Made by a program: the position numbers and the translations under genes. This document shows, one piece after another, positions 44,536-53,843 of a stretch of DNA of 64,000 bases (position 1 is the stretch's first letter; each line of letters opens with the position of its first letter). The notes beneath the pieces were generated by a model. That model ran no database searches. It was not told where the DNA came from and saw only the letters and a program-made list of their open reading frames with translations. The stretch is from Micromonospora sp. Llam0 (lineage in GTDB: Bacteria > Actinomycetota > Actinomycetes > Mycobacteriales > Micromonosporaceae), in contig NZ_RJJY01000001.1 in the NCBI RefSeq assembly GCF_003751085.1, forward strand, positions 744,001 to 808,000. The letters are read 5' to 3'.

Positions 44536-45174
44536 GTGGTCTTCTCCCGCGGCCGCGGGCGCGGCCGGCACGCCCAGGACGGACCCGTCGGTCCCGAGAC
44601 CGACGACCTGGCGCCCGGCAACCCGACGCAGGGCCCGTACGACGTGACCGAGGCACCGACCGGCGTCCGCCGGCTCGACCTGGGCAGCCTGCAGATCCCC
44701 GCGATCGAAGGGGTCGAGGTCCGGGTCCAGGCCAACCCGGACGGGGCGATCCAGCAGGTGGTGCTCGCCAACCGGGGCAGCGCGCTGCAGCTCGGGGTCT
44801 TCGCCGCGCCGCGAACCGAGGGCATCTGGGACGAGGTGCGCGTCGAGATCACCGAGTCGCTGCGCCGCGACGGGGCGAGCATCCGGGAGGCCACCGGCGA
44901 GTACGGCCCCGAACTGGTGGCCCAGGTGCGTACCCCGGACGGCGGCACCGACCTGCGGTTCGTCGGCATCGACGGACCGCGCTGGATGGTACGGGCGCTG
45001 TTCCAGGGCCCGGCCGCCGTGGACCCGGCGGCCGCCGCGACGCTCACCGAGGTGCTGCACGGTCTGGTCGTCGACCGTGGCCAGGAGGCCAAGCCGGTAC
45101 GCGAACCGCTGCCGCTGCGGCTGCCCCGCGAGCTCGCCGAGCAGTCGCGGCAGTCGCCGCCGGCCACGGCGTAG
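44536..45174 (+). CDS. DUF3710 family protein
   Basis: A 212-residue soluble protein. After a charged N-terminus (FSRGRGRGRHAQ) the conserved body includes GPYDVTEAP, RLDLGSLQIPAIEGVEVRVQ, LQLGVFAAPRTEGIWDEVRVEI and GPRWMVRALFQGPAA, all DUF3710 features. Function unknown. GTG 44536 with GGAAGG upstream; it lies 31 bases after dut and is probably in its operon. Confidence 0.88.
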   Translation: MVFSRGRGRGRHAQDGPVGPETDDLAPGNPTQGPYDVTEAPTGVRRLDLGSLQIPAIEGVEVRVQANPDGAIQQVVLANRGSALQLGVFAAPRTEGIWDEVRVEITESLRRDGASIREATGEYGPELVAQVRTPDGGTDLRFVGIDGPRWMVRALFQGPAAVDPAAAATLTEVLHGLVVDRGQEAKPVREPLPLRLPRELAEQSRQSPPATA

Positions 45175-45213
45175 CGCACCCGGCCGCGCCGTAGCGGCAC
45201 CGATGGGCCGGGC

Positions 45214-45235
45214 GTACCGGCCAGTTGGCCGGTAC
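45214..45235. promoter_or_regulatory. 22-bp near-continuous palindrome before the OB-fold gene
   Basis: GTACCGGCCA-GT-TGGCCGGTAC is a perfect 10-bp inverted repeat between the DUF3710 and OB-fold genes. It may be an operator or a short hairpin; a -10-like TACCCT follows at about 45247. Confidence 0.5.
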
Positions 45236-45319
45236 CGGTCGCGGCGTACCCTGGTGGGGCGGTCCGCACCCGACGCGGATCCGCGCCGCGTCGGCGACGC
45301 CGAGGAGGGGCAGACGGTC

Positions 45320-45700
45320 ATGGCGATCGATGAACGCCGCCCGTCGCTGCGCCGGTTCCTACGCCGGCTCGCCGCCACCGAAGCCGAGCTGGACGCCGAA
45401 CAGCTACAGCGGGAGAGCGCCGAGTGCGGAGCCACCCCTGCCGGGCAGTGTCACCGCGGCGAGGTGGTCTCGGTCTCCGGCCGGCTCCGTACCGTGGTCT
45501 ACTGCCCCCGGACCAACCTGCCGACCCTGGAGGCCGACCTCTACGACGGTAGCGACGTCGTCACCCTGGTCTGGCTGGGTCGGCGACGGATTGCCGGCAT
45601 CGAACCGGGCCGCCAGCTCACCGCCCGCGGCCGGGTCGCGGTCCGCGACGACCGTAAGGTGATCTACAACCCGTACTACGAGTTGGAATCCCCCCGGTGA
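45320..45700 (+). CDS. OB-fold nucleic acid-binding protein
   Basis: A 126-residue protein. The C-terminal 80 residues form an OB fold (EVVSVSGRLRTVVYCPRTNLPTLEADLYDGSDVVTLVWLGRRRIAGIEPGRQLTARGRV) of the type found after DUF3710 in many actinobacteria; nucleic acid binding is inferred. ATG 45320 with GAGGAGGGG upstream is preferred to the longer frame. Confidence 0.87.
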   Translation: MAIDERRPSLRRFLRRLAATEAELDAEQLQRESAECGATPAGQCHRGEVVSVSGRLRTVVYCPRTNLPTLEADLYDGSDVVTLVWLGRRRIAGIEPGRQLTARGRVAVRDDRKVIYNPYYELESPR

Positions 45701-45749
45701 GCCGGCCGGTCACGTCCGGTGCCGCCACCAACGACGGAAGGCGGTGCCA

Positions 45750-46433
45750 ATGACCTCTGGACAGCAACCCCCGGCAGTCGGCAAGGACGACGAGGAACGC
45801 CTGCCGAGTATCACCGAGCAGATGGCCGAGCAGCTCGGTGGCTGGCGCGGGCTCGTCGAGTCGAGCGTGCCGATCGCCGTCTTCGTGGTCTGCAACGTCA
45901 TCTGGGACCTGTCGGTGGCGCTGATCGCCGCGGTGAGTGTCGCGGTCGGTATCGCTGTGGTCCGGCTGCTGCAGCGCCGTCCGATCCGGCACGCGGTCAA
46001 CGGGCTGTTCGGCATCGGCATCGGTGCTCTGCTCGCCTGGCGGACCGGCGAGGAACGCGACTTCTACCTGCCGGGCATCCTGTACGGCATCGGCTACGGG
46101 CTGGCCCTGCTCGGCTCGGTGGTGATCCGCCAGCCGCTGGTCGGCTGGATCTGGTCGGTGCTCGCGGCAGGTGGCCGGTCCGAGTGGCGCGCCGACCCGG
46201 TGCTGATCCGCACCTTCAACCGGCTGACCGTGCTCTGGGGCGTCGTCTGGCTGCTCAAGGTCGGCGTGCAGGCCGGCTTCTACCTGGCCTCGATGGAGAC
46301 CGCGTTGGGCGTGTCCCGGCTGCTGCTCGGCTATCCGCCGTACGCGGTGCTGCTGGCGATCACCATCTGGGTGGTCCGTCGGGTCAATCGTGAGCGCCAC
46401 GACGCCGGACCGGTGCTGGCCGCCTCGAACTGA
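45750..46433 (+). CDS. DUF3159 family integral membrane protein
   Basis: A 227-residue protein with about five to six membrane helices. Conserved DUF3159 segments are QLGGWRGLVESSVPIAVFVVCNV and HAVNGLFGIGIGALLAWRTGEERDFYLPGILY. Function unknown. ATG 45750 is eight bases after GGAAGG and is preferred to GTG 45744. It is convergent with the potassium-uptake genes. Confidence 0.87.
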   Translation: MTSGQQPPAVGKDDEERLPSITEQMAEQLGGWRGLVESSVPIAVFVVCNVIWDLSVALIAAVSVAVGIAVVRLLQRRPIRHAVNGLFGIGIGALLAWRTGEERDFYLPGILYGIGYGLALLGSVVIRQPLVGWIWSVLAAGGRSEWRADPVLIRTFNRLTVLWGVVWLLKVGVQAGFYLASMETALGVSRLLLGYPPYAVLLAITIWVVRRVNRERHDAGPVLAASN

Positions 46434-46434
46434 C

Positions 46435-46474
46435 GGCCGCCTGTCCGTTGGCCCGGCCGCCTGTCCGTTGGCCC
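46435..46474. repeat. 20-bp tandem duplication at a convergent gene end
   Basis: GGCCGCCTGTCCGTTGGCCC occurs twice in direct succession (46435-46454, 46455-46474), directly after the DUF3159 stop and before the convergent TrkA-type gene end. Confidence 0.9.
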
Positions 46475-46482
46475 GGCCGGGT

Positions 46483-47220
46483 TCAGTCCTGCGGTGCCGG
46501 TTGCTCGCTGCGGACCGGCGGTGGCGGCTGCTCGCCGCGCCGGGTGCGGGCCACGCTGTCCGCCCCGAGGACCACCGCCCGGACGTCGTCCTCCACCTCA
46601 GCGGTGCAGACGAAGACGAGCTCGTCACCGGGTTCGAGCGGGTCGTCCGGGCCGGGGGTCAGTACCCGCTTGCCCCGGACGATCGCCACCAGGGCGGAGT
46701 CGCGGGGCAGCGGCACGGTGCGGACGGCGTGTCCGACGTACGGGGCGTCGGTCGGCAGGGTGATCTCCACCAGGTTCGCCTCGCCCTGCCGGAAGGTCAT
46801 CAGCCGGACCAGGTCGCCGACGGTCACCGCCTCCTCGACCAGCGCCGCCATCACCCGTGGCTTGCTGACCGCCACGTCGACGCCCCACTGCTCGGTGAAC
46901 AGCCACTCGTTCTCGGCCCGGTTCACCCGCGCGACCACCCGGGGGACGCTGAACTCCGTCTTGGCCAGCAGCGAGACCACCAGGTTCACCTTGTCGTCAC
47001 CGGTGGCCGCGACGACCACGTCGTACGTGCTCAGCTCGACGTCCTCCAGGCTGGCCACCTCGCACGCGTCGGCCAACACCCAGTCGGCCGCCGGCACCCG
47101 GTCCGGCAGGAACAGCGCGGGATTACGTTCGACGAGGGTCACCTGATGGCCGTTGCCGATCAGTTCCTGGGCGATGGACCGGCCGACGTTGCCGGCACCC
47201 GCGATGGCCACCCGCATCAC
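46483..47220 (-). CDS. TrkA-type potassium uptake regulatory subunit (CeoC-like)
   Basis: A 245-residue cytoplasmic RCK protein. The N-terminal RCK_N domain has the Rossmann motif RVAIAGAGNVGRSIAQEL and VVAATGDDKVNLVVSLLAK; the C-terminal RCK_C domain spans about residues 140-225. It binds NAD(H) and gates a Trk-type potassium transporter. Start is GTG 47220 or ATG 47217, both overlapping the upstream partner stop, so the two are coupled. Confidence 0.9.
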   Translation of the reverse strand: MMRVAIAGAGNVGRSIAQELIGNGHQVTLVERNPALFLPDRVPAADWVLADACEVASLEDVELSTYDVVVAATGDDKVNLVVSLLAKTEFSVPRVVARVNRAENEWLFTEQWGVDVAVSKPRVMAALVEEAVTVGDLVRLMTFRQGEANLVEITLPTDAPYVGHAVRTVPLPRDSALVAIVRGKRVLTPGPDDPLEPGDELVFVCTAEVEDDVRAVVLGADSVARTRRGEQPPPPVRSEQPAPQD

Positions 47221-47882
47221 CGCGCTCCTTCCGGCAGGCTGCTGGCGGTCAACGTGACGGCGTCGGCGATGTCGTCGGTGACCAGCATGAAGACCTGGTC
47301 ACCCTCCTGCAGCACGGTGGACGGGGTCGGCAGCGTGCCGATACCGAACCGCATCAGGTACGCCGCCCGGGTGCCGGCCGCCCGCTCCAGCGCCTGCAGC
47401 GGCCGGCCGATCCACTCCCGGTGCAGCGGCACCTCGACGATCGACACCGTGCTGGTCGGGTCCCGGAAGATCTCCAGGTGCCCTTCGGGGACCAGGTGGC
47501 GCAGCATCCGGTCGGCGGTCCACCGTACGGTCGCCACCGTCGGGATGCCGAGCCGTTCGTAGACCTCGGCCCGCCGCTGGTCGTAGATGCGGGCGGCGAC
47601 CCGGGACACGCCGAACGTCTCGCGGGCCAGCCGGGCCGAAATGATGTTGGAGTTGTCGCCGCTGGAGACGGCGGCGAAGGCATCGGCCTGCTCGATCCCG
47701 GCCGACTGCAGCACGTCGCGGTCGTAGCCGGAGCCGGTGACCCGGGTGCCGGCGAAGTCGTTGGGCAGCCGACGGAACGCGGTGGCGTCCTTGTCGATCA
47801 CCGCGACCGAGTGGCCGCGGTCCTCCAGGTTGTGTGCCAGGGTCGAGCCGACCCGGCCGCAACCCATGATCACGACGTGCAC
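47217..47882 (-). CDS. TrkA-type potassium uptake regulatory subunit (CeoB-like)
   Basis: A 221-residue RCK protein: VIMGCGRVGSTLAHNLEDRGHSVAVIDKD at the N-terminus and an RCK_C domain with PTPSTVLQEGDQVFMLV at the C-terminus. It pairs with the next gene to control potassium uptake; no membrane subunit is encoded nearby. GTG 47882 with GGGAGG eight bases upstream decides the start. Confidence 0.9.
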   Translation of the reverse strand: MHVVIMGCGRVGSTLAHNLEDRGHSVAVIDKDATAFRRLPNDFAGTRVTGSGYDRDVLQSAGIEQADAFAAVSSGDNSNIISARLARETFGVSRVAARIYDQRRAEVYERLGIPTVATVRWTADRMLRHLVPEGHLEIFRDPTSTVSIVEVPLHREWIGRPLQALERAAGTRAAYLMRFGIGTLPTPSTVLQEGDQVFMLVTDDIADAVTLTASSLPEGAR

Positions 47883-48056
47883 CTGAGACCTCCCGTAGGG
47901 CGATCTGTCGAACGCTGGCCGGAGCGGACCCACGTTCACCTGCCAGCCTGCCACGCGGCGGCCGGATGACGCGCCGACCGTACCGTGCCGGCGGGCGGGC
48001 CGCGTGATCAGCCACCCGGATTCGTCGGGAGCCGGACGGCCGTACCCTTAGCGCTT

Positions 48057-50183
48057 GTGGCCAGTCCGACCTCCCTGATCAAACGGCTGCTGCTGGGCCG
48101 GCCGTTCCGGTCCGACCGGCTCCAGCACACCCTGCTGCCCAAGCGGGTGGCGCTGCCGGTCTTCTCGTCCGACGCGCTCTCCTCGGTGGCGTACGCGCCG
48201 GACGAGATCCTGCTGACCCTGTCCATCGCCGGGGCGGCCGCGTTCGTCTACTCGCCGTGGGTCACTTTGGCGGTGGCGGTGGTGATGGTCACCGTGGTGG
48301 CCAGCTACCGGCAGAACGTGCACGCCTACCCGTCGGGCGGCGGCGACTACGAGGTGGCCAGCGTCAACCTCGGCCCTCGGTTCGGCGTCGGGGTGGCCAG
48401 CGCCCTGCTGATCGACTACGTACTCACCGTCGCCGTCTCGGTCGCCTCCGGGGTGGCCAACCTCGGCTCGGTGCTGCCGTTCGTGGCCGAGCACAAGGTG
48501 CCGGTGGCGGTGGCCGCCATCGTGGCGCTCACCGCCCTCAACCTGCGCGGAGTGCGCGAGTCCGGGCGGATGTTCGCCGTCCCGACGTACGGCTTCGTCA
48601 TCGTGATCACCGCGGTGATCGCCACCGGCCTGATCCGGATCTTCATCCTCGGTCACGACCTGCGCGCGCCCAGCGCGGACCTGGTCATCGCCGCCGAGTG
48701 GGTCGACCTGACCGGCTTCGCCATGGCCTTCCTGCTGCTGAGGGCCTTCTCGTCGGGCTGCGCGGCGTTGACCGGGGTGGAGGCGATCTCCAACGGGGTG
48801 CCGGCGTTTCGCCCACCGAAGAGCCGCAACGCCGCCACCACCCTGGTGCTGCTCGGCGCGCTGTCGGTGACCATGATCGCCGGGATCATCTGGCTGGCCC
48901 GACTCACCGGGCTGCAGTTCGTGGAGAACCCGGCGCTGCAGATCGAGTCCGGCCCGGACGGCTACGTGCAGAAGACGGTGGTGGCCCAGCTGGCCGAGAC
49001 CGTCTTCGGCTCCGGTGTGCTGCTCTTCCTCGCCGCCGGGGTGACCGCGCTGATCCTCTTCCTCGCCGCGAACACCGCGTTCAGCGGTTTCCCGGTGCTC
49101 GGCTCGATTCTCGCCCAGGACCGGTACCTGCCCCGTCAGCTGCACACCCGGGGCGACCGGCTGGCGTTCAGCAACGGCATCCTGTTCCTCGCCGGCTTCG
49201 CGATCGTGCTGACCGTGGTGCTGCAGGCCGAGGTGACCCGGCTGATCCAGCTCTACATCGTCGGGGTGTTCGTCTCGTTCACCCTGTCCCAGGCCGGCAT
49301 GCTGCGGCACTGGAACCGGCGGCTGCGCACCGAGCGGGACACGGCGGCACGCCGTCGGATGCACCGGGCGCGGGCGATCAACGGGTTCGGCATGACGCTG
49401 ACCGGTGCCGTCCTGGTCGTGGTTCTGGTCACCAAGTTCGCCCTCGGCGCGTGGATCGCCATCGCCGCGATGGCCGGCGTGTACGCGCTGATGCTGGGTA
49501 TCCGCCGGCACTACGACACGGTGGCCCGGGAACTCACCCCGGCCGAGGGCCGTCCGGTGCTGCCCGCCCGCAACCACGCCGTTGTGCTGGTCAGCAAGGT
49601 CCACCTGCCGACGCTGCGGGCGGTCGCGTACGCCCAGGCCACCCGCCCGGACTCGCTGGCCGCGCTCACCGTACGGGTGGACGACGCGGACACCCGCGCG
49701 GTGCAGGCCGAGTGGGACCGCCGTGAGCTGCCGGTGCCGCTGACCGTGGTCGACTCGCCGTACCGGGAGATCACCCGGCCGATCATCGACTACGTCAAGT
49801 CGGTGCGCCGCGACGCGCCGCGCGACGTGGTCACCGTGTTCATTCCCGAGTACGTGGTCGGCCACTGGTGGGAGAACCTGCTGCACAACCAGAGCGCGCT
49901 GCGGCTCAAGGGCCGGCTGCTGTTCGAACCGGGGGTGATGGTGACCAGCGTCCCATGGCAGCTGGCATCGAGCATCGGCCGGGACCTGGACCGGTACGAC
50001 GAGTCGCTCAGCCGCGGCCCGGCGCGCGGTCCGCGCCCGATGCCCACTGATCCGATCGACCCGATCGACCCGGACGATCTGGCTGTCGCGTCCGATCCGG
50101 CCGGGCCGACGGTGCCGGCGGATCCCGCCGGGTCAAGCGGCCAACGGCCGGCGTCGGAGGGGCAGGTACGCGGTGACCGGTGA
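48057..50183 (+). CDS. APC-superfamily permease (KimA/YdaO-like)
   Basis: A 708-residue transporter with about 12 membrane helices (residues 40-465) and a C-terminal cytoplasmic domain of about 200 residues (HAVVLVSKVHLPTLRAVAYAQATRPDSLAALTVRVDD). The N-terminal LPVFSSDALSSVAYAPDEILLTL segment is characteristic of this group, whose Bacillus member KimA imports potassium. Its position beside two TrkA-type genes supports an ion or amino-acid role. The GTG at 48057 has no ribosome site but a TACCCT box about 10 bases upstream, so the message may be leaderless. Its end overlaps the next gene by 11 bases. Confidence 0.87.
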   Translation: MASPTSLIKRLLLGRPFRSDRLQHTLLPKRVALPVFSSDALSSVAYAPDEILLTLSIAGAAAFVYSPWVTLAVAVVMVTVVASYRQNVHAYPSGGGDYEVASVNLGPRFGVGVASALLIDYVLTVAVSVASGVANLGSVLPFVAEHKVPVAVAAIVALTALNLRGVRESGRMFAVPTYGFVIVITAVIATGLIRIFILGHDLRAPSADLVIAAEWVDLTGFAMAFLLLRAFSSGCAALTGVEAISNGVPAFRPPKSRNAATTLVLLGALSVTMIAGIIWLARLTGLQFVENPALQIESGPDGYVQKTVVAQLAETVFGSGVLLFLAAGVTALILFLAANTAFSGFPVLGSILAQDRYLPRQLHTRGDRLAFSNGILFLAGFAIVLTVVLQAEVTRLIQLYIVGVFVSFTLSQAGMLRHWNRRLRTERDTAARRRMHRARAINGFGMTLTGAVLVVVLVTKFALGAWIAIAAMAGVYALMLGIRRHYDTVARELTPAEGRPVLPARNHAVVLVSKVHLPTLRAVAYAQATRPDSLAALTVRVDDADTRAVQAEWDRRELPVPLTVVDSPYREITRPIIDYVKSVRRDAPRDVVTVFIPEYVVGHWWENLLHNQSALRLKGRLLFEPGVMVTSVPWQLASSIGRDLDRYDESLSRGPARGPRPMPTDPIDPIDPDDLAVASDPAGPTVPADPAGSSGQRPASEGQVRGDR

Positions 50184-51522
50184 CGCGGTGAGTTCAGCAC
50201 GGGCGGTGAGTCCAGCACAGGCCGACCTGGCGGAAGGCGACCGGACGACGGTACGGGTGGGCGCCGTGGCACACGGCGGGCACTGCGTCGCCCGGGTCGA
50301 CGGCCAGGTGGTCTTCGTCCGGCACGCCCTGCCGGGCGAACTGGTCACCGTCGAGATCACCGAGACACACCGGGGCTACCTGCGCGGTGACGCGGTGACC
50401 GTGCACGAACCGGCCCCGGACCGGGTCGAGCCACCCTGCCGGTACGCCGGCCCCGGCCGGTGCGGCGGCTGTGACCTGCAGCACGTCACCGTGGCCGGGC
50501 AGCTGGCCTGGAAGGAGGCGGTGGTCCGGGAGCAACTGCTGCGACTCGGTGGGCTGACCGGGGCCGAGGTCGACGGGTTGGCGCCGCGGGTCCGGCCGCT
50601 GCCGGGCGGACCACTCGGCTGGCGGACCCGGGTGCGCTACACCGTGGACGCCGCCGACCGGGCCGGCCTGCTCAAACACCGGTCACACGAGGTGGTGCCG
50701 GTGGACCGCTGTCTGATCGCCCACCCGGCCGTGCAGGGGGCACCGGTGTTGCCGGCCAGCGGACGTCGGTGGCCGGTCGTCGACGCGGTCGAGGTGGTCG
50801 CGTCGGCTGCCGGCGAGGTCGTCGTCATCCCGGCCGGCGGGTCGTCTCGGTCGGCGGGGGCGTCCGGCGCCGGGGCCGGGGCGCCGTCGGGACTGCCCGA
50901 GGCGCTGCCCGAGGCGCTGCCCGAGGCGCTGCCCGGTTCAGTGACGCAGGTCACCGAATCCGCTGCCGGCCGCCGCTGGCGGCTGCCGGCCGGGGCGTTC
51001 TGGCAGGTGCACCCGGCGGCCGCCGACACCCTGGTCACCTCGGTGCTGGACCTGCTGGGTCCCCGTCCCGGCGAGTCAGCGTGGGACCTCTACGGCGGTG
51101 CCGGTCTGTTCGCCGCCGCGGTGGCCGGCCGGACCGGGCCGCACGGGCGGGTCACGATGGTCGAATCGTCGCCCGCCGGGGTGGCTGCGGCCCGACTCAA
51201 CCTGGCCGACCTGCCCCGGATCGAGGTGGTCGCGGCCCGGGTGGAGACGGCGTTGACCCGCCGCCGGATCACCGGACCGGTCGACCTGGTGGTGCTCGAT
51301 CCACCCCGGGCCGGAGCGGGCGCCCGGGTAGTCGCCGGGGTCGCAGCGGCCACCCGGCGGGCCATCGCCTACGTCGCCTGCGATCCGGCCGCGCTCGCCC
51401 GGGACGTGCGCACCTTCCGCGACCTCGGCTGGTCGTTGACGGCGTTGCACGGCTACGACTGCTTCCCGATGACCCGGCACGTCGAGTGCGTCGCCCTGCT
51501 CACCCCAGCCGCCGGCCGATGA
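50173..51522 (+). CDS. TrmA/RumA-family RNA uracil-5-methyltransferase-like enzyme
   Basis: A 449-residue class I RNA methyltransferase. A TRAM domain (residues 25-85) is followed by a four-Cys Fe-S motif ([18 protein letters not shown]), a methyltransferase core ([15 protein letters not shown]) and the C-terminal [12 protein letters not shown] and [13 protein letters not shown] (catalytic Cys) motifs. It should form 5-methyluridine in rRNA or tRNA. A 12-bp unit encoding LPEA is repeated three times at about 50892-50927, a likely flexible insertion. It starts with GTG. Confidence 0.88.
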   Translation: MTGDAVSSARAVSPAQADLAEGDRTTVRVGAVAHGGHCVARVDGQVVFVRHALPGELVTVEITETHRGYLRGDAVTVHEPAPDRVEPPCRYAGPGRCGGCDLQHVTVAGQLAWKEAVVREQLLRLGGLTGAEVDGLAPRVRPLPGGPLGWRTRVRYTVDAADRAGLLKHRSHEVVPVDRCLIAHPAVQGAPVLPASGRRWPVVDAVEVVASAAGEVVVIPAGGSSRSAGASGAGAGAPSGLPEALPEALPEALPGSVTQVTESAAGRRWRLPAGAFWQVHPAAADTLVTSVLDLLGPRPGESAWDLYGGAGLFAAAVAGRTGPHGRVTMVESSPAGVAAARLNLADLPRIEVVAARVETALTRRRITGPVDLVVLDPPRAGAGARVVAGVAAATRRAIAYVACDPAALARDVRTFRDLGWSLTALHGYDCFPMTRHVECVALLTPAAGR

Positions 51523-51721
51523 CCCTGGCCGGACTCGCCGACGGGCCGTACCCGGCCTCAGGCAGGCCGCACGTCGACCGGTCGGCGGCGCTGCGCAGCG
51601 GCGCGATCCCGATAGACTCTGCGGTCATGGGCGGACGCCGTACGCGGGCCGGAGCGTACGCCGCCGCCGGGTAGCCGCCCAGCGCCGCACATCGGCGCGC
51701 GCCGGGCAGTTGGGAGCGAAA

Positions 51722-53713
51722 TTGAGCCAGGTAGAGGCAGGATCCGACGGCCGCTTGCTGGCCACCGTCCGCACACCTCAGGACGTCAAGCGGCTCTCCG
51801 CCGACGAGTTGGCGGTGCTGTCCGCCGAGATCCGTGACTTCCTGGTCGCCAAGGTGTCCCGCACCGGCGGGCACCTGGGACCCAACCTCGGTGTGGTGGA
51901 GCTGACCATCGCCATGCACCGGGTCTTCGACTCACCTCGGGACCGGTTCCTGTTCGACACCGGTCACCAGGCGTACGTGCACAAGATTCTGACCGGCCGG
52001 CAGGCCGCCTTCGACCAGCTCCGCCAGCGCGGTGGCCTGTCCGGCTATCCGAGTCAGGCCGAGAGCGAGCACGACCTGATCGAGAACTCGCACGCCTCCA
52101 CCGCGTTGTCCTATGCGGATGGTCTGGCCAAGGCGTACGCGTTGCGCGGCGAGGCGCGCAGCGTGGTCGCCGTCGTCGGCGACGGGGCGCTGACCGGCGG
52201 CATGTGCTGGGAGGCGCTGAACAACATCGCCGGTGCCCGCAACCCGCTGGTCATCGTGGTCAACGACAACGGCCGGTCGTACGCGCCGACCATCGGTGGT
52301 CTGGCCGACCACCTGGCGGCGCTGCGGCTCAACCCGGGCTACGAGAAGGTCCTCGACCTGGTCAAGGACACTCTCGGTGCCACCCCGATGGTCGGCCGAC
52401 CGATGTACGAGGTGCTGCACGCGGTCAAGAAGGGCATCAAGGACGCGGTCGCGCCGCAGACCATGTTCGAGGATCTCGGCATCAAGTACGTCGGCCCGAT
52501 CGACGGGCACGATCTGGCCGCCGTCGAGTCGGCGCTGCACCGGGCCAAGACCTTCGGCGCGCCGGTGATCGTGCACGTCGTCACCCGCAAGGGGTACGGC
52601 TACCGCCCGGCCGAGGACGACGAGGCCGACTGCCTGCACGGTCCGAGCAGCGCTTTCGATGTGGAGACCGGCAAGCTGCTGGCCGCCCCGGCGGTGAAAT
52701 GGACCCATGTCTTCGCCGACGAGTTGGTGTCGGTCGCCGACGAGCGGCCCGACATCGTCGGGATCACCGCCGCGATGGCCGAGCCGACCGGCATCGCGTC
52801 GCTGGCCCGCAAGTACCCGCACCGGGTGTACGACGTCGGTATCGCCGAGCAGCACGCCACCACCTCGGCCGCCGGGCTGGCGATGGGTGGACTGCACCCG
52901 GTCGTCGCGGTCTACGCGACCTTCCTCAACCGGGCGTTCGACCAGGTGCTGCTGGACGTGGCGATGCACAAGCTGCCGGTGACATTCGTGCTGGACCGGG
53001 CCGGGGTGACCGGCCCGGACGGGCCCAGCCACTACGGCATCTGGGACATGTCGGTCTTCGGGGTGGTGCCGGGGCTGCGGATCGCCGCCCCCCGGGACGC
53101 GGCGACCCTGCGTGAGGAGCTGCGCGAGGCGGTGGCGGTCGACGACGGCCCGACCCTGGTGCGCTTCCCGACCGGTTCGGTCGCCGCCGACCTGCCGGCG
53201 GTGCGCCGGGTCGGCGGGGTGGACGTGCTGGTCGAGTCCGGCCGGCGCGACGTGCTGCTGGTCGCCGTCGGCGCGTTTGGACACCTCGGTGTCGACGTGG
53301 CGGCCCGGGTCGCCGAGCAGGGCTACGGGGTGACCGTTGCCGACCCACGCTGGGTCCGTCCGGTCGCCGCCGAGCTGGTCGAGCTCGCCGCCGCACACCG
53401 CCTGGTGGTCACCGTCGAGGACGGGGTACGCACCGGCGGTGTCGGGGACGCCGTCGCCAAGGCGCTGCGCGATGCCGACGTGCCGGTGCCGCTGCGTGAT
53501 CTCGGCGTACCGACCGACTGGCATCCGCACGGCAGCCGGGCGCAGATCCTCGCCGATCTGCGGCTGACCGCGCAGGACGTGGCGCGCGACGTGACCGGCT
53601 GGATCTCCGGGCTGGACGATCCGGACAACGATCCGCCGGCCAGCACGGGCTTCGTCGGTGACGTTTCCGTCGAGCGGTCCGCGACCCGTCGTGGTGCCGG
53701 CCGGCGCGGCTGA
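51722..53713 (+). CDS. dxs: 1-deoxy-D-xylulose-5-phosphate synthase
   Basis: A 663-residue thiamine-diphosphate enzyme that starts the MEP isoprenoid pathway by joining pyruvate and glyceraldehyde 3-phosphate. Motifs are [50 protein letters not shown] (ThDP binding), [14 protein letters not shown], and in the second domain [18 protein letters not shown] and [18 protein letters not shown] 51722 with GGGAGCGAA just upstream is the most plausible start. Its place downstream of the ceoBC-permease block matches mycobacterial dxs. Confidence 0.95.
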   Translation: MSQVEAGSDGRLLATVRTPQDVKRLSADELAVLSAEIRDFLVAKVSRTGGHLGPNLGVVELTIAMHRVFDSPRDRFLFDTGHQAYVHKILTGRQAAFDQLRQRGGLSGYPSQAESEHDLIENSHASTALSYADGLAKAYALRGEARSVVAVVGDGALTGGMCWEALNNIAGARNPLVIVVNDNGRSYAPTIGGLADHLAALRLNPGYEKVLDLVKDTLGATPMVGRPMYEVLHAVKKGIKDAVAPQTMFEDLGIKYVGPIDGHDLAAVESALHRAKTFGAPVIVHVVTRKGYGYRPAEDDEADCLHGPSSAFDVETGKLLAAPAVKWTHVFADELVSVADERPDIVGITAAMAEPTGIASLARKYPHRVYDVGIAEQHATTSAAGLAMGGLHPVVAVYATFLNRAFDQVLLDVAMHKLPVTFVLDRAGVTGPDGPSHYGIWDMSVFGVVPGLRIAAPRDAATLREELREAVAVDDGPTLVRFPTGSVAADLPAVRRVGGVDVLVESGRRDVLLVAVGAFGHLGVDVAARVAEQGYGVTVADPRWVRPVAAELVELAAAHRLVVTVEDGVRTGGVGDAVAKALRDADVPVPLRDLGVPTDWHPHGSRAQILADLRLTAQDVARDVTGWISGLDDPDNDPPASTGFVGDVSVERSATRRGAGRRG

Positions 53714-53778
53714 GCGTCGAGCCGCTCGCGCACCGGTTCTCGCGAGCTCGGTCTGACGAAGCATGACGGCGAGGGAAC

Positions 53779-53818
53779 CCGCATGACCCTCACCCGGCCG
53801 GTTTTGACGGTCATGCGG
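53779..53818. repeat. Inverted repeat at the left end of the IS
   Basis: CCGCATGACC (53779-53788) and GGTCATGCGG (53809-53818) form a 10-bp inverted repeat, extended to 13 bp with one mismatch. It overlaps the split left terminal repeat and may also act as the dxs terminator. Confidence 0.7.
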
Positions 53819-53843
53819 ACCCTGATGGCTTATTCGGTGTAGG

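Noticed and set aside
47883..48056. Cyclic-di-AMP (ydaO) riboswitch before the permease
   Set aside because: The gap is short, has no recognisable conserved riboswitch core, and the permease message appears leaderless.
51520..51674. Possible 51-codon gene between the RNA methyltransferase and dxs
   Set aside because: It starts in an ATGA overlap but has no ribosome site, no conserved motif and contains the likely dxs promoter region.
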